From the NCBI RefSeq assembly GCF_002286965.1, contig NZ_NSKD01000006.1, positions 123,312 through 187,311 on the forward strand: a stretch of DNA of 64,000 bases. Direction: 5' to 3'. The DNA comes from Halovibrio salipaludis (GTDB taxonomy: Bacteria > Pseudomonadota > Gammaproteobacteria > Pseudomonadales > Oleiphilaceae). Shown in pieces: positions 1 through 12,809 of this stretch. The position numbers and the translations under genes were made by a program. Below the pieces are notes generated by a model. The model was given only the letters and a program-made list of their open reading frames with translations. It was not told where the DNA came from and searched no databases. Positions within the stretch are counted from its first letter, which is position 1. Each line of letters begins with the position of its first letter.

Positions 1-315
1 GGGATGACCGCCCAGAAGCACGGCGGAACCGGCTACAAGTCCGCCACCGAGCACGCGGTCGAACTCGGTGATACCGGTTGGAATGCGCGGCTCCTCGGTG
101 AGATCGATGTCGTCCAGGGACTGGATCGCGGCACGCTGGCCGGTATAGCCGGCAAATCGGCTCTCACGTGCCTCCCCGGCAGTATCGCCCCCGAGGCGGA
201 CTTCCGAGAGGGTGTTCCAGGCACCGCAGGCGCCACACTGGCCCTGCCATTTGCTGTATTCGGCGCCGCAGTCACCGCAGACGTAGGCGGTACGGGCCTT
301 GCTGCGCTTACTCAT
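1..315 (-). CDS. radA: DNA repair protein RadA, N-terminal part (runs off window)
   Basis: RadA (Sms) is a RecA-like ATPase that processes recombination intermediates. Only the first 105 codons are present; the gene continues past base 1. The protein opens with a four-cysteine zinc finger (CGDC near residue 13 and CGAC near residue 27) typical of RadA, then the conserved TGITEFDRVLGGGLVAGS segment that leads into the Walker A loop. The sequence stops at GGHP, just before the expected GIGKST. The ATG at 315 has GGAGG 8 bases upstream. It lies 20 bp downstream of hemE on the same strand, so it is probably the last gene of a gltBD-hemE-radA run. Confidence 0.93.
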   Translation of the reverse strand, partial: MSKRSKARTAYVCGDCGAEYSKWQGQCGACGAWNTLSEVRLGGDTAGEARESRFAGYTGQRAAIQSLDDIDLTEEPRIPTGITEFDRVLGGGLVAGSAVLLGGHP

Positions 316-335
316 CCCTGCCGCCTCCGTGGCAT

Positions 336-1390
336 TCAGCGGGCGCTGAACTCATGCACAGCGTCAACCATAACCTTCGCCTTGTCCGGATCCACATCCA
401 GGTGCACACCATGCCCCAGGTTGAACACATGACCGGAACCGGTGCCGTATTCACCCAGGATCCGCTCCACCTCGCTGCGGATCACATCATCGGGCGCGTA
501 CAGTGTGGACGGATCCAGGTTGCCCTGCAGAGCCACCCGATCGCCCACGCGCTGCCGGGCTTCGCCGATGTGGGTCGTCCAGTCCAGCCCCAGGCAGTCC
601 GCGCCACAGCCGGCCATGGTCTCGAGCCACTGGCCGCCATTCTTGGTGAAGACGATCACGGGCACCTGACGACCATCGTTTTCACGGATCAGGCCATCGA
701 TGATGCGCTGCATGTAATCCAGCGAGAACGCCCGGTACGCCTGGGGGCTGAGCGCCCCGCCCCAGGTGTCAAAGATCTGCACCACCTGGGCCCCGGCCCG
801 GATCTGGGCGTTGAGATAGTCGGTCACCGCGTCCGCCAGCTTACCCAGCAAACCGTGGAGGACCTCCGGGCTTTCCATCATCAAGCGCTTGATTCCGCGG
901 AAATCCTTGCTGGAGCCGCCTTCCACCATATAGGTGGCCAGCGTCCAGGGGCTGCCGGCAAAACCGATCAGCGGAACGCGGCCGTTGAGCTCGCGGCGGA
1001 TCGTGGATACCGCGTTCATCACGTAACCCAGGTCGCGCTCCGCATCCAGCTCTGGCAGTGCCGCCACATCCTCGGCCGTAGTAACGGTCTTACGGAAGCG
1101 CGGGCCCTCGCCGGTGACAAAGTGCAGGCCCAGATCCATGGCATCCGGGATGGTAAGAATGTCTGAGAAAAGGATAGCCGCGTCCAGGTCGAAGCGTTCC
1201 AGCGGCTGGAGGGTGACCTCACAGGCCAGGCTGTCGTCCTGGCACAGGGCCATGAAACTGCCCGCCTGTTCCCGCACCCGGCGGTATTCGGGCAGGTAAC
1301 GCCCAGCCTGGCGCATCATCCAGACCGGGGTGGCATCCACAGGCTCGCCGGCGATGGCGCGTAACAGCCTGTCGTTTTGGAGTGGGGTCA

Positions 1391-1391
<1 letters not shown>
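336..1391 (-). CDS. hemE: Uroporphyrinogen decarboxylase
   Basis: HemE decarboxylates the four acetate side chains of uroporphyrinogen III to give coproporphyrinogen III in cytoplasmic haem synthesis. The 351-residue protein has the usual family length. It carries the N-terminal signature [16 protein letters not shown] (residues 22-37), whose arginines bind the substrate carboxylates, then [11 protein letters not shown] with the catalytic-site Asp, and the second signature [13 protein letters not shown]. Its ATG overlaps the stop of gltD by one base (TAATG), which points to translational coupling. The same gltB-gltD-hemE order is found in Pseudomonas. Confidence 0.97.
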
Positions 1392-2818
<1,427 letters not shown>

Positions 2819-2857
2819 TCAACTCAGAATTCCTGAAAACCGGATGCGTGCCCGCCG

Positions 2858-5800
2858 TTACTCGGGCCGGGCACGGGTGCTTTCGAGCAGCCCCTTGAGA
2901 CTGGCGGCCTTGGGCTTGACCAGCCAGAAGGCGCCGATGTACTCGTCCAGGTTTTCAAGGATATGCTGGCCCCAGGCACTTCCCGTGGCCTCGACGTGTT
3001 CGCGGATCACACCCCGCAGATGGTTCCGGTACGGCTCCATGTGCTCGCTGGAGATGCGATGGATCTCCACCAGTTCGTGGTTGTACTTGTCCACAAAGGT
3101 CCGGCTTTCATCAAGCACATAGGCGAAGCCACCGGTCATGCCAGCACCGAAGTTCTGGCCGGTTTCGCCCAGGACTGTGATCAGGCCACCGGTCATGTAC
3201 TCGCAGCAGTGATCCCCGGCGCCCTCGACCACCGCGTGGGTGCCCGAGTTGCGCACGCCGAAACGCTCCCCGGCCATGCCGGCCGCGAACAGCCAGCCAC
3301 CGGTGGCGCCGTAGAGGCAGGTATTGCCGATGATGGCCGTCTTCTGGGTCTCGAAACGGCTGGTCGCCGGCTGCCGGATGCGGATGCTGCCGCCGGTCAT
3401 GCCCTTGCCCACGTAGTCGTTGGCATCCCCTTCCAGATTCAGGTGCAGACCGCCCGGGTTCCATACACCGAAGCTCTGACCGGCCGAACCGGTGAGATTG
3501 ACGGTAATGGGCGCATCCGTCATGCCCTGACTGCCGTGCACAGCCGCGATCTCACCCGCCACGCGCGCGGCGATCGAACGATCACAGTTGGTGATGCGGT
3601 ACTCGAAGGTGCCACCCCGCTTCTCCTGGATGGTCGGCAGCATGTCAGCCACCATGCGTTCCGCCATCTCGCCCGGATCGAAGGGCGTGTTCTTCTCGAC
3701 CATGCAGTGCTGGGGTTTGTCCGCCGGGATGTGACTGTTGTCCAGGATCCGTGTGAGATCCAGGTTGCGCTGGCGCGGGGTCTCCCCGGGCAGCAGCTCC
3801 AGCAGGTCCGTACGGCCCACCAGCTCCTCAAGGGTGCGCACACCGAGCAGAGCCATCCATTCCCGGGTTTCCTGGGCGATGAACCGGAACAGGTTCATGA
3901 CCATGTCCACCGTGCCCTGGAAGTGCTCAGAGCGCAGGCGCTCGTCCTGGGTCGCGACGCCGGTGGCACAGTTGTTGAGGTGGCAGATCCGGAGGTACTT
4001 GCAGCCAACTGCCACCATGGGCAGTGTACCGAAACCGAAGCTCTCCGCCCCCAGAATGGCGCCCTTGACCACGTCCAGGCCGGTCTTGAGACCGCCGTCG
4101 GTCTGCAGGCGCACCTTGTCTCGCAGGTCGTTCGCCCGCAGGGCCTGCTGGGCTTCACTCAGCCCCAGTTCCCAGGGGGATCCGGCATAGTGGATGGAGG
4201 TCAGCGGGCTGGCCGCCGTGCCACCGTCATAGCCGGCTATGGTGATCAGGTCCGCGTAGGCCTTGGCCACACCCGCAGCCACTGTGCCCACGCCGGGCTC
4301 GGACACGAGCTTCACCGAGACCAGTGCCTTCGGATTGACCTGCTTGAGGTCGAAGATCAGCTGCGCCAGATCCTCGATGGAGTAGATGTCGTGGTGCGGG
4401 GGCGGCGAGATCAGGGTTACGCCGGGAACGGCGAAGCGCAGGCGTGCGATCAGCTCGTTCACCTTGCCGCCCGGCAGCTGCCCACCCTCGCCGGGCTTTG
4501 CGCCCTGGGCGACCTTGATCTGCATCACGTCCGCTTCGCGCAGGTATTCGGCCGTCACCCCGAAGCGCCCGGAGGCCACCTGCTTGATCTTGGAGCGCTT
4601 CTCCGTGCCGTAGCGGGCCGGGTCTTCCCCGCCCTCACCCGAGTTGGAGCGCCCTCCCAAGCGGTTCATGGCCACGGCCAGGGCTTCGTGCGCCTCCGGC
4701 GACAGCGCGCCCAGGGACATGGCGGCCGTGTCGAACCGGGTATAGAGATTGTCCGCCGGCTCCACTTCGTCCAGCGACACCGGCTGGATGTCCTTGCGGA
4801 ACACCATCAGGTCGCGCAACGTCGCGACCGGCCGGTTATTCACCAGCCCGGCATACTCCTGGTAACGCCCGTAATCGCCGGTGGTGACCGCTTCCTGAAT
4901 GGTACGGATCACGTCCGGATTGTAGGCGTGGTACTCCTGGCCATGCATGTACTTGAGGAAACCACCCGGCGGGATCGGCTTGCGCGACTTCCAGGCCAGA
5001 TCGGAAAGCACCTCCTGATCCTGCTGGAAGTCGTAGAAGGTGGCCCCCTGGATGCGGCTGGTGACGCCGGTAAAGCACAGGTTCACCACCTCGTCGGAAA
5101 GGCCTACAGCCTCGAACAGCTGCGCGCCACGGTAGGAAACAATAGTGGAGATCCCCATCTTGGAGAGGATCTTCATCAGCCCCTTGTTGATGCCGCGGCG
5201 GTAGTTGTTCTTGGCATCGATGGGGTCCATCATCAGCTCGCCGCTGCTGACCAGATCGTTGAGCACCTGGTACGCCAGATACGGATAAACCGCGGTGGCA
5301 CCGAAGCCGAACAGCACGGCGAAATGGTGCGAATCCCGCGCCCAGCCGGTTTCAACAATCAGGTTGGCGTCACTGCGCAGCCCTGAGGCCACCAGGTGGT
5401 GATGTACGGCACCCGTGGCCATCATGGCGTTGACCGGCAGCTCGCCCTTCTGGACTCCCTTGTCACTCAGTATCAGCAGCACCTTACCGTTGCGCACGGC
5501 CTCAGCCGCCTCCTCGCGCACAGCCTCCAGTGCCTTCTTCAGCCCCAGTTCCGGGCGGTAGCTCAGCCGTATGCGCTGGACCTCGAACCCGGGCCGGTCG
5601 TTCTCTTCAAGCCGGGCGAATTTCGCGGGTGACAGCACGGGCGTGGAGAGGATAATCCGGTTGGCATGCTCCGGCGTCTCCTCGAACACGTTGCGTTCGG
5701 CGCCGATGCAGGTCTCCAGGGACATGACGATGGACTCGCGCAGCGGGTCGATCGCCGGATTGGTCACCTGGGCGAACTGCTGGCGGAAATAGTCGGCAAT

Positions 5801-7309
5801 ATGACGCACCCGGCTGGAGAGCACCGCCATGGGCGTATCATCCCCCATGGAACCCACCGCCTCCTGGCCACTTTCACCCAGCGGGCGCAGGACCTGGTCA
5901 CGCTCCTCAAAGGAGACCATGAACATCTTCTGGTAGACCTTGAGATCATCCTCTTCCATGAGCTCAAAGGACTGACCACTCTCGTGGAGCAGAGTCGACT
6001 CCACCCTGAGGGCGTTCTCGCGCAGCCACTGCTTGTAGGGGCGTGCGTTCCTGAGACGTTCGTTGACGTCCTCGGTTCTCAGCAGTTCACCGGCCTCGGT
6101 ATCAATGGCCAGCAGCTGGCCGGGCCCGATCCGGCCCTTGGCGACCACGGAAGCGGGGTCATAGTCCCAGACACCGATTTCCGAGGCCACGGTGATCAGA
6201 CCATCATCGGTCTCCACCCAGCGTGAGGGGCGCAGACCGTTACGGTCGAGCATGCAGACGGCGTAGCGGCCATCCGCCATGACCATACCCGCCGGACCGT
6301 CCCAGGGCTCCATGTGCATGGAGTTGTATTCGTAAAAGGCGCGCAGGCCGGCGTCCATGCTGTCCACGTTCTGCCAAGCCGGCGGCACCATCATGCGCAG
6401 CGCCCGGAAGATATCCATGCCCCCGGCCAGCAGCAGCTCCAGCATGTTGTCCATGGCGGAGGAGTCCGAACCGGTACGGTTGACCAGCGGCTGCAGCTCT
6501 TCCAGATCCGGCAGGTTCGGGCTGCTGAACTTGGAGCCCCGTGCAACCGCCCAGTTGCGGTTGCCTTCGATGGTGTTGATCTCCCCGTTGTGCGCCAGCA
6601 GGCGGAATGGCTGGGCCAGGGGCCATCGGGGCGCGGTGTTGGTGGAGAAACGCTGGTGGAAGACACACACCGCGGTGGCCATGTCCGGATCGCCCAGATC
6701 CGGATAGAAGGTCGGCAGGTCCACCGGCATCATCAGGCCCTTGTAAGACAGCGTGCGGTTGGAGAGACTGCAGACGTAGAATTCCGGGTCGTCCTCAAGG
6801 TCAATCTCGGCACGGCGGCGACCAACGAAAAGCGCCACACCCAGCCGATCCGGGTCCACGGAGCCCGAGGTCACAAAGACCTGCTCAATGCCGGGCAGCG
6901 CATCCAGTGCCATCTGGCCCAGGCATTCCGTGTTGGTCGGCACGGTACGCCAGCCGACGACAGTCAGCCCCTCGCCCGCCAGCCGCTCTTCGACCACGGA
7001 GCGTGCCCGGGCGGCACGCTCCGGATCACGGCTCAGAAAGATCTGACCCACACCATAGTCGGCCCCCAGATCCGCCCCTAGATCCTGCTTCGCCACCTTG
7101 CGCAGGAAGGCATCCGGGAGGTTCAGCAGCAGACCGCATCCATCCCCTGTCTTCCCGTCGGCGGCGATGCCGCCACGGTGGGTCATGCAGGTCAGCGCGT
7201 CTATGGCCGTATTCAGGAGCCTGTGGCTGGCCTCACCCTGTTTGTGGGCGATCAGGCCAAACCCGCAGTTGTCCCTGTATTCACCGGGCTGGTACAAACC
7301 TGTCATCAT
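2858..7309 (-). CDS. gltB: Glutamate synthase (NADPH) large subunit
   Basis: GltB is the alpha subunit of glutamate synthase: it hydrolyses glutamine and channels ammonia to an FMN/Fe-S site that aminates 2-oxoglutarate. The 1483-residue protein starts with a 14-residue propeptide before Cys15 (NCGFGLIAH), which becomes the N-terminal nucleophile of the class II glutaminase domain. The FMN-barrel synthase domain carries the [3Fe-4S] ligands [12 protein letters not shown], and the C-terminus is the glycine-rich GXGXG beta-helix. Two ATGs in a row (7309 and 7306) are both possible; the Shine-Dalgarno is weak. The 173-bp upstream region is AT-rich by local standards, and I could not fix a promoter in it. 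Glutamate made here would serve both nitrogen assimilation and osmolyte supply. Confidence 0.98.
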   Translation of the reverse strand: MMTGLYQPGEYRDNCGFGLIAHKQGEASHRLLNTAIDALTCMTHRGGIAADGKTGDGCGLLLNLPDAFLRKVAKQDLGADLGADYGVGQIFLSRDPERAARARSVVEERLAGEGLTVVGWRTVPTNTECLGQMALDALPGIEQVFVTSGSVDPDRLGVALFVGRRRAEIDLEDDPEFYVCSLSNRTLSYKGLMMPVDLPTFYPDLGDPDMATAVCVFHQRFSTNTAPRWPLAQPFRLLAHNGEINTIEGNRNWAVARGSKFSSPNLPDLEELQPLVNRTGSDSSAMDNMLELLLAGGMDIFRALRMMVPPAWQNVDSMDAGLRAFYEYNSMHMEPWDGPAGMVMADGRYAVCMLDRNGLRPSRWVETDDGLITVASEIGVWDYDPASVVAKGRIGPGQLLAIDTEAGELLRTEDVNERLRNARPYKQWLRENALRVESTLLHESGQSFELMEEDDLKVYQKMFMVSFEERDQVLRPLGESGQEAVGSMGDDTPMAVLSSRVRHIADYFRQQFAQVTNPAIDPLRESIVMSLETCIGAERNVFEETPEHANRIILSTPVLSPAKFARLEENDRPGFEVQRIRLSYRPELGLKKALEAVREEAAEAVRNGKVLLILSDKGVQKGELPVNAMMATGAVHHHLVASGLRSDANLIVETGWARDSHHFAVLFGFGATAVYPYLAYQVLNDLVSSGELMMDPIDAKNNYRRGINKGLMKILSKMGISTIVSYRGAQLFEAVGLSDEVVNLCFTGVTSRIQGATFYDFQQDQEVLSDLAWKSRKPIPPGGFLKYMHGQEYHAYNPDVIRTIQEAVTTGDYGRYQEYAGLVNNRPVATLRDLMVFRKDIQPVSLDEVEPADNLYTRFDTAAMSLGALSPEAHEALAVAMNRLGGRSNSGEGGEDPARYGTEKRSKIKQVASGRFGVTAEYLREADVMQIKVAQGAKPGEGGQLPGGKVNELIARLRFAVPGVTLISPPPHHDIYSIEDLAQLIFDLKQVNPKALVSVKLVSEPGVGTVAAGVAKAYADLITIAGYDGGTAASPLTSIHYAGSPWELGLSEAQQALRANDLRDKVRLQTDGGLKTGLDVVKGAILGAESFGFGTLPMVAVGCKYLRICHLNNCATGVATQDERLRSEHFQGTVDMVMNLFRFIAQETREWMALLGVRTLEELVGRTDLLELLPGETPRQRNLDLTRILDNSHIPADKPQHCMVEKNTPFDPGEMAERMVADMLPTIQEKRGGTFEYRITNCDRSIAARVAGEIAAVHGSQGMTDAPITVNLTGSAGQSFGVWNPGGLHLNLEGDANDYVGKGMTGGSIRIRQPATSRFETQKTAIIGNTCLYGATGGWLFAAGMAGERFGVRNSGTHAVVEGAGDHCCEYMTGGLITVLGETGQNFGAGMTGGFAYVLDESRTFVDKYNHELVEIHRISSEHMEPYRNHLRGVIREHVEATGSAWGQHILENLDEYIGAFWLVKPKAASLKGLLESTRARPE

Positions 7310-7482
7310 AGCAGTCTCTCTTGGAGATTTTCTTCTAATTCAAAGGCTTAAATAATACCTCAAGGCATCTTTAAGCCCTCGGTTTTCACAAAAGGGCTGC
7401 GTAGTCTACACGCGCGCAAAAATCCGCTCAAATCATTGAGTACGGAACAGGATATCAGGGCAGGTTTTTATAGCTTTTGAGC

Positions 7483-8922
7483 CTAAAGGTCGTCGTAGGC
7501 CCGCGGCCAGGGGTCCATGGCCCGGACCCGCTCCGGCAGGGCATCAATGGCCTCGCGGGCCGCCCCCCGATCCGGATAGGTGCCGTACACCACAATGAAC
7601 CATGGCTCCCCCTGATGCCGCGTCCGGGTATAGACCGCATCGCCCACATCATACTCTTCCATGAATTCTAGGGCAGTGGATTCGTTGAAACTACCCAGAA
7701 GTTGAAGGGTAAAGGCGCCCCTGGCCTGTTCCCGATACCACTGTGCCTCGCGGAAACGGTCGGGGTTACGGGGATTGAAGCCGTCCCCGCCGTCTTCCTT
7801 CCCTGTTTCAGCCACAGTCTCCGCATTGGGCGGCTCCTTATCAGGCTCCGACTCGGGCTCAGGTACTGTCTCCATGACGGGTGACACATCCAGAGCCGGC
7901 CCTGCATCACGCCTTATACGGCCTTCCTTAACCCCCTCCGGCTGCCCGGCCTTTTCCGTTTCCGCAATGACCTCGCGGGCGCGCTCGACTTCATCAAACT
8001 CGGCTTCCGTGGCCATTTCCGTCTCTGGCACAGGTTCCGGGTCTTCCCCGCTGCCGCCGTACTGCAGCGATACCAGGATGACACTGACGCCCAGCGCGAG
8101 AAGCGCGACACCGGCCCAGAGGCGCCACGGAAACCGGCGTAATCCGGCACCCGGAGACCGCTTCGGGGCCGCATGGCGGGATTCGCGCTCCGGGGCCGCC
8201 CGGCCACTGAGAATCCCGGGCGCTACGGCCCGGATGGCGCGGAGGTTACCGCCGCTCTGCTGCTGGATCCGGCGGACGACGCTGTCGGTAAGCAGCGGTG
8301 TGGCATCCTCTCCCACATGATCGAAACTGGCATGGATGAAGTGGCGGACGTCCTCTTCCTTCAGGGGCGGAAGAACCGCTTCATGGACAATGGCGCTGCG
8401 GGCCGGATCGGTCAGGGGGGTGCGGCGGGTCAGGTCTTCCGTCCCCGCGAGCACAGGGACAGCGGCCTGCCCTGTATCACTTCCGGCAAAGCCATCAACC
8501 AGAGCCTCGAGGACGTCATCGCCCAGGGCGTCCGCATCATCCAGCACCAGGACCCAGCGCCGATCCCGCTCCGCCTGACCGACACTCCACTGGAAGAAGG
8601 CCCTCGCCGCTTCCGTCGGCGCCATGCCCACCAGCGCCTGACCACTGAGGCGCGAGAGCATGCCGGGCAGCGATGAGGCATCGGAGAGGCTTTCCGCCCG
8701 CAGACGCTGGACGGAAAGAAGGTGGGCGGCATTACGGGCAAGCTCGGCCAGAAGACGGCTCTTGCCGGCACCCTGCTCACCGGTGACCAAAAGCACCATA
8801 TCCCCGAACGCAACCAGATGTCCCAGGGTATCCAGCTGGTGCTGGCGCTGCGCCCCGGTGAAGAAGAAGCCCGGGCTTTCGGCGAAGGGGTCCGCCGCGC
8901 CCTGACCCACCTGCTCACTCAT
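7483..8922 (-). CDS. damX: DamX-like AAA ATPase with SPOR domain
   Basis: DamX-type proteins are inner-membrane cell-division proteins whose SPOR domain binds denuded septal peptidoglycan. The 479-residue protein has an N-terminal ExeA-like AAA domain with Walker A GEQGAGKS (residues 48-55) and a Walker B ending in VLVLDDAD. One membrane segment lies around residues 270-290, followed by a long acidic linker and a C-terminal SPOR domain (about residues 400-479, starting FTLQLLGSF). E. coli DamX has lost most of the ATPase part; this longer form is the usual one in Pseudomonas and Chromatiales. The start is 3 bp after the aroB stop with only a weak GGA, so it is probably coupled to aroB. Confidence 0.9.
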   Translation of the reverse strand: MSEQVGQGAADPFAESPGFFFTGAQRQHQLDTLGHLVAFGDMVLLVTGEQGAGKSRLLAELARNAAHLLSVQRLRAESLSDASSLPGMLSRLSGQALVGMAPTEAARAFFQWSVGQAERDRRWVLVLDDADALGDDVLEALVDGFAGSDTGQAAVPVLAGTEDLTRRTPLTDPARSAIVHEAVLPPLKEEDVRHFIHASFDHVGEDATPLLTDSVVRRIQQQSGGNLRAIRAVAPGILSGRAAPERESRHAAPKRSPGAGLRRFPWRLWAGVALLALGVSVILVSLQYGGSGEDPEPVPETEMATEAEFDEVERAREVIAETEKAGQPEGVKEGRIRRDAGPALDVSPVMETVPEPESEPDKEPPNAETVAETGKEDGGDGFNPRNPDRFREAQWYREQARGAFTLQLLGSFNESTALEFMEEYDVGDAVYTRTRHQGEPWFIVVYGTYPDRGAAREAIDALPERVRAMDPWPRAYDDL

Positions 8923-8925
8923 GGT

Positions 8926-10023
8926 TCAGTCCAGTGGATGACAGAAGTGGTTGAGGGTGGCCTCGAAGGCCTCGGGGTCGAAGTCCTCGGTCACGAAAGC
9001 ATCACCAAGCGCCCGGAGCAGGACCAGCCTTACCCGGCCACTGACGTTTTTCTTGTCCACCTGCATCAGGGCCCGGAAGTGCACCGGCGACATTCCCTCC
9101 GGCGGGTTCACGGGCAGCCGCGCACGGATCAGGAGTTGGCGCACGCGCACCGAGTCGTTGTAGTTCAGATAGCCCAGGCGCTCGGAAAGGTCCGTGGCCA
9201 TCATCATGCCGGCGGCTACCGCCTCACCGTGCAGCCAGTCGCTGTAGCCGGTGTGCGTCTCGATGGCATGACCGAAGGTGTGCCCCAGATTGAGCAGGGC
9301 CCGCACACCGGCTTCGCGTTCGTCCTCGGCCACAATGGCGGCCTTGCACTCACAGGAGCGGCGGATGGCTTCCTTGAGTGGCTCGGGCTGCATGGCCATC
9401 AGGTGATCCATGTGCTCCTCAAGCCAGGAAAGGAAGTGTTCATCCCGGATGAGACCGTACTTGATGACCTCGGCCATGCCAGCAGCCATCTCCGTGGGCG
9501 GCAGCGACCCCAGCGTCAGCGGATCGGCCACCACAATGCGTGGCTGATGGAAGGCGCCGATCATGTTCTTGCCCTGGGGATGGTTGATGCCGGTCTTGCC
9601 ACCAACGGAAGCATCCACCTGGGCCAGCAGCGTGGTCGGGATCTGGATGAAGTCCACACCCCGTTGCCAGGTGGCGGCCGCAAAGCCGGTGATATCCCCG
9701 ATCACACCACCGCCGAGCGCCACCAGGGTGGTCCGGCGCGTGTGCTGTTTGTCGATCAGCACATCAAAGATCCGGTTGAGCGTTTCCCAGGTCTTGTAGC
9801 GTTCGCCATCGGGCAGGATCACCTCATCCACCCGGCTTCCCGGAAAACTGGCGCGGGCCTGCTCGAGATAGAGCGGCGCGACCGTCTCATTCGAGACGAT
9901 CAGCACCTGCTCACCCGCCACCCAGGGGCTGAGATCCATGCTCCCGAGGCTGCCTTCCTCGATCACGATGGGGTAGCGGCGCTCTCCCAGTTCAACGTTC
10001 AGATGATCCTGTTTCGGTTGCAT
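8926..10023 (-). CDS. aroB: 3-dehydroquinate synthase
   Basis: AroB converts DAHP to 3-dehydroquinate, the second shikimate-pathway step, using NAD+ and a divalent metal. Visible are the NAD loop [14 protein letters not shown] and the metal-ligand segments RHSCE-like [16 protein letters not shown] and [10 protein letters not shown] chose the ATG at 10023 (365 residues, protein starting [12 protein letters not shown]). GGAAGGA sits 7 bases upstream, whereas the in-frame ATG at 10029 lies almost on top of that site. The gene overlaps the 3' end of aroK by 32 bases and is followed after 3 bp by damX, the usual aroK-aroB-damX unit. Confidence 0.95.
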   Translation of the reverse strand: MQPKQDHLNVELGERRYPIVIEEGSLGSMDLSPWVAGEQVLIVSNETVAPLYLEQARASFPGSRVDEVILPDGERYKTWETLNRIFDVLIDKQHTRRTTLVALGGGVIGDITGFAAATWQRGVDFIQIPTTLLAQVDASVGGKTGINHPQGKNMIGAFHQPRIVVADPLTLGSLPPTEMAAGMAEVIKYGLIRDEHFLSWLEEHMDHLMAMQPEPLKEAIRRSCECKAAIVAEDEREAGVRALLNLGHTFGHAIETHTGYSDWLHGEAVAAGMMMATDLSERLGYLNYNDSVRVRQLLIRARLPVNPPEGMSPVHFRALMQVDKKNVSGRVRLVLLRALGDAFVTEDFDPEAFEATLNHFCHPLD

Positions 10024-10567
10024 GCACATGTCCTTCCGATTCATCGAGAACCCGCGAGAGGTGGCGCACCAGGTGACGGGGACCACGCTGGCTGCTTTCG
10101 ACGGTCAGGTCCGCAATCTCCTGATAGAGCGGATCCCGCTCCTCGAACAGCCGTTCCAGCACCGCCCGCGGGTCAGGGTTCTGCAGCAGTGGCCGGTTGC
10201 GGTCCATGCGCGTGCGCTCGTACTGGAGATCCGGCGTGACACGCAGATAGATCACATAGCCGTCGGTCATCCGCTGCCGGTTCTCCGGCCGCAAAACGGC
10301 ACCGCCGCCTGTTGCCAGCACAATACCAGATTCACCGAGAAGCTCATCAATCACCCGGCTTTCCCGGTCCCGGAACCCGGCTTCCCCCTCCATATCAAAG
10401 ATCCAGGGGATATCCGCGCCGGTGCGCGCCTCCAGTTCCCGGTCGGTATCCAGGAAACGGTAGCCGAGTGCGCGGGCGAGCTGACGGCCCACGGTGCTCT
10501 TGCCCGCCCCCATGGGTCCAACGAGGATGATTCTTTCCGGCAGCGCCATAGCAGAGGATCCGAGCAC
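9992..10567 (-). CDS. aroK: Shikimate kinase
   Basis: AroK phosphorylates shikimate at the 3-hydroxyl with ATP in the cytoplasm. Features are Walker [10 protein letters not shown], the shikimate-binding [11 protein letters not shown] and FRDRE segments, the ATGGGAV loop, and the lid region RNRPLL. The GTG at 10567 has a good GGAG 6 bases upstream and gives 191 residues. An ATG at 10549 (185 residues, MALPERI) is the other candidate but has a poorer ribosome-binding site. The gene follows an intrinsic terminator after pilQ, so the aroK-aroB-damX unit may have its own promoter or rely on readthrough. Confidence 0.95.
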   Translation of the reverse strand: MLGSSAMALPERIILVGPMGAGKSTVGRQLARALGYRFLDTDRELEARTGADIPWIFDMEGEAGFRDRESRVIDELLGESGIVLATGGGAVLRPENRQRMTDGYVIYLRVTPDLQYERTRMDRNRPLLQNPDPRAVLERLFEERDPLYQEIADLTVESSQRGPRHLVRHLSRVLDESEGHVHATETGSSER

Positions 10568-10604
10568 CCGCTCTCCAGTTCAGTGCCTGAGACTACCACA
10601 AAAG

Positions 10605-10628
10605 AAAAGCCACCCGCAGGTGGCTTTT
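10605..10628 (-). terminator. Intrinsic terminator between pilQ and aroK
   Basis: A perfect 10-bp stem (AAAAGCCACC paired with GGTGGCTTTT) closes a 4-base loop. On the minus strand it ends in a T run followed by more T-rich sequence. It lies 25 bp downstream of the pilQ stop and should end the pilMNOPQ transcript. Confidence 0.85.
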
Positions 10629-10653
10629 CCGTGATCCGGAGGTGTTTCTCCGA

Positions 10654-12795
10654 TCAGTCAAGCACGTTGCTCTCCATGATCTGTGGTGTCACAAAGATCA
10701 GCAGTTCGCTGCGTTCATCGATCTTCTCGGTCTGGCGGAACAGCCTCCCAAGGTATGGGATATCCCCGAGGAACGGTGTCTTCAGGATGTTGGTCGCAAC
10801 CTCGGACTGGAAAATACCACCAAGCACCACGGTCTCGCCGTCACCCACCAGCACCTGAGTCTGCACCGAGTTGGTGTCGATGCTGGGAACCCCGGCAGTG
10901 ACCTGCCCGCGGGAATCCTGATTCACCTCCAGATCCATGATGATGTTGTCATCAGGTGTGATCTGGGGCGTCACGTTCAGCGACAGAGCCGCCTCCTTGA
11001 AGGAAACATTGGTGGCCCCTGAGGATGTCGCCTCCTGGTACGGGATCTCCTCGCCCGATTTGATGTTGGCTTCCTGGCGATCTGCCGTCACCACCTTGGG
11101 CTGGGACACAATCTCGGCCTGGCCATCAGACTCGAGCGCACTGAGCTCCAGGTCCAGCAGGAAACCATCACGAGTAAAACCAATGGCAGCAGAACTCGCG
11201 CTGCTGCTGGTGATGCCAAAATCAACGTTCATGTCGGAAGGGAAGTCAGCAATGCTGCCGGTGTTACCGCCGAGGCTGCCACGCCCACCGCCAACGGCAT
11301 ACTCACCATCTCCAGCTTCACCGTTACCGCTGACCCCCCAGGCAACCCCGAGTTCACTCGACACATCAGTATTCGCCCGGACAATCCGCGCCTCAATCAG
11401 CACCTGGCGCACCGGGCGATCCCAGGTCTCCACCAGGTCGCGGATTTCCTTCAGCTTGGGCGCTGTCTCCCGCACACTGATGGTATTGGTCCGGTCATCG
11501 GAGGAGATGAACCCGCGGTCCGAGATCAGTTCGTCATCCTCACGCAGCAGGGAGACGATGTCGCCGGCCTTGGCATAGTTCACCTGGATGGTCTCCAGAC
11601 GCACCGGCCGGAGCTCTTCCATCTGGCGCTGGGTCTCGAGCTCCTGGCGCTCGTATTCCGCGATCTCCTGGGCCGGAGCAACCAGCAGGACATTCCCCAT
11701 GCGGCGCTTGTCGAGCCCTTTCGTCTGGAGAATGATATCCAGCGCCTGGTCCCAGGGCACGTTCTCAAGCCGCAGCGTGATCGACCCCGTTACCGTATCC
11801 GACGCCACCAGGTTGAGGCCCGTGAAGTCAGCAATCAGCTGCAGCACGGAGCGGACCTCGATGTCCTGGAAGTTCAGGGACAGCTTCTCGCCGTCATAGG
11901 GGAAGCGCTCTTCCTGGCGCTGCTCGGCCTCCTGCTCGGTCAGCTTCTCCACGCTGAGGGTGAAGCGGTCATCCGTCTGATAGGCCGCGTAGTCATAGGT
12001 GCCGGAAGCGGTCACCTCCACCAGCGTGCGCCCATCCTCGGTGAAGGTATCTATGCGGTCCACGGGCGTTCCGAAATCGGTCACATCAAGACGGCGACGC
12101 AGACGCTCCGGCAGATCCACGCGCCCGAGATCCAGCCGGATCCTGCCGGCCTGCTCATCCATGTCCACGGAAACCCTGGAACTGGACAGGTCCAGCACGA
12201 CCTCGCCCTTGTCATCCGAGGTGCGGTTGAAGTCCACACCTTCCAGCGAGGCATCCGACGCCGGCGCCATCGGAGCCCCTGCTACCGCCTGGGTACTGCT
12301 CCCGGTGGTGCCACCGTTGCCGCTGCCACTGTCATCGCCTGAGTCAGAGGGGGTGCTGGCAGTCCTTCCTGCATCCGCACCCACTGTCACAACCATGCGG
12401 TTGCCATCACGCTGCACCTCATGGGGCACCAGGCGTGTAAGGTTGAGCACCAGTCGGGTCCGGCCCTGCGCCTCAACAACCGTCATGCTCTGTGCATTGC
12501 CATCGCCGAGATCGTGATAGCGCTGCTCGAGGTCGCTGCTGACATCGGCCAGATCCAGCGTGATACGTGCCGGATCCTGGATGGTGTAGCCGGAGGCCTC
12601 CGGCGGCTCCCCGTCAAAGCCCAGAACGATCTCGGTTCGATCGCCTGACAGCGAAGAAAAGTCCACATTCTCCAGTGTCAGGGCTCCGGCTCCCGCGGAC
12701 GTGAGCGCCAGCGCACCAATCACCAGCAGTTTCTCGATTTGTTTCAGCATTGCGTGCCTCAGGCGGTTTTTCTGGTTCCGTGTTGTGATCTGCAT
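10654..12795 (-). CDS. pilQ: Type IV pilus secretin PilQ
   Basis: PilQ forms the outer-membrane ring through which type IV pili extend. The ATG at 12795 (713 residues) lies 15 bp after pilP with GGGG about 8 bases upstream. A signal peptide covers roughly residues 17-38 (LLVIGALALTSAGAGA). Two AMIN peptidoglycan-binding regions follow (about 40-150 and 185-290), then the secretin N0/STN domain (LNFQDIEVRSVLQLIADFTGLN), an N1 region with the QVNYAKAGDIVSLL motif, and the C-terminal secretin core ending in EKIDERSELLIFVTPQIM. It is the last gene of pilMNOPQ and is followed by a strong terminator. Confidence 0.96.
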   Translation of the reverse strand: MQITTRNQKNRLRHAMLKQIEKLLVIGALALTSAGAGALTLENVDFSSLSGDRTEIVLGFDGEPPEASGYTIQDPARITLDLADVSSDLEQRYHDLGDGNAQSMTVVEAQGRTRLVLNLTRLVPHEVQRDGNRMVVTVGADAGRTASTPSDSGDDSGSGNGGTTGSSTQAVAGAPMAPASDASLEGVDFNRTSDDKGEVVLDLSSSRVSVDMDEQAGRIRLDLGRVDLPERLRRRLDVTDFGTPVDRIDTFTEDGRTLVEVTASGTYDYAAYQTDDRFTLSVEKLTEQEAEQRQEERFPYDGEKLSLNFQDIEVRSVLQLIADFTGLNLVASDTVTGSITLRLENVPWDQALDIILQTKGLDKRRMGNVLLVAPAQEIAEYERQELETQRQMEELRPVRLETIQVNYAKAGDIVSLLREDDELISDRGFISSDDRTNTISVRETAPKLKEIRDLVETWDRPVRQVLIEARIVRANTDVSSELGVAWGVSGNGEAGDGEYAVGGGRGSLGGNTGSIADFPSDMNVDFGITSSSASSAAIGFTRDGFLLDLELSALESDGQAEIVSQPKVVTADRQEANIKSGEEIPYQEATSSGATNVSFKEAALSLNVTPQITPDDNIIMDLEVNQDSRGQVTAGVPSIDTNSVQTQVLVGDGETVVLGGIFQSEVATNILKTPFLGDIPYLGRLFRQTEKIDERSELLIFVTPQIMESNVLD

Positions 12796-12809
12796 GACAG
12801 CACCCCGGC

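Noticed and set aside
2963..5386. An 807-codon open frame on the plus strand opposite gltB
   Set aside because: It lies wholly within gltB, has no recognisable domain, and is explained by high GC at third codon positions of the real gene. Similar long antisense frames opposite the TonB receptor (24723-26591), argS (30495-32108), thiC (43252-44871) and the CYTH/porin genes (52235-54136) were rejected for the same reason.
8722..10239. A 505-codon plus-strand frame opposite damX and aroB
   Set aside because: It is antisense to clear genes, low in complexity, has no ribosome-binding site and no family match.
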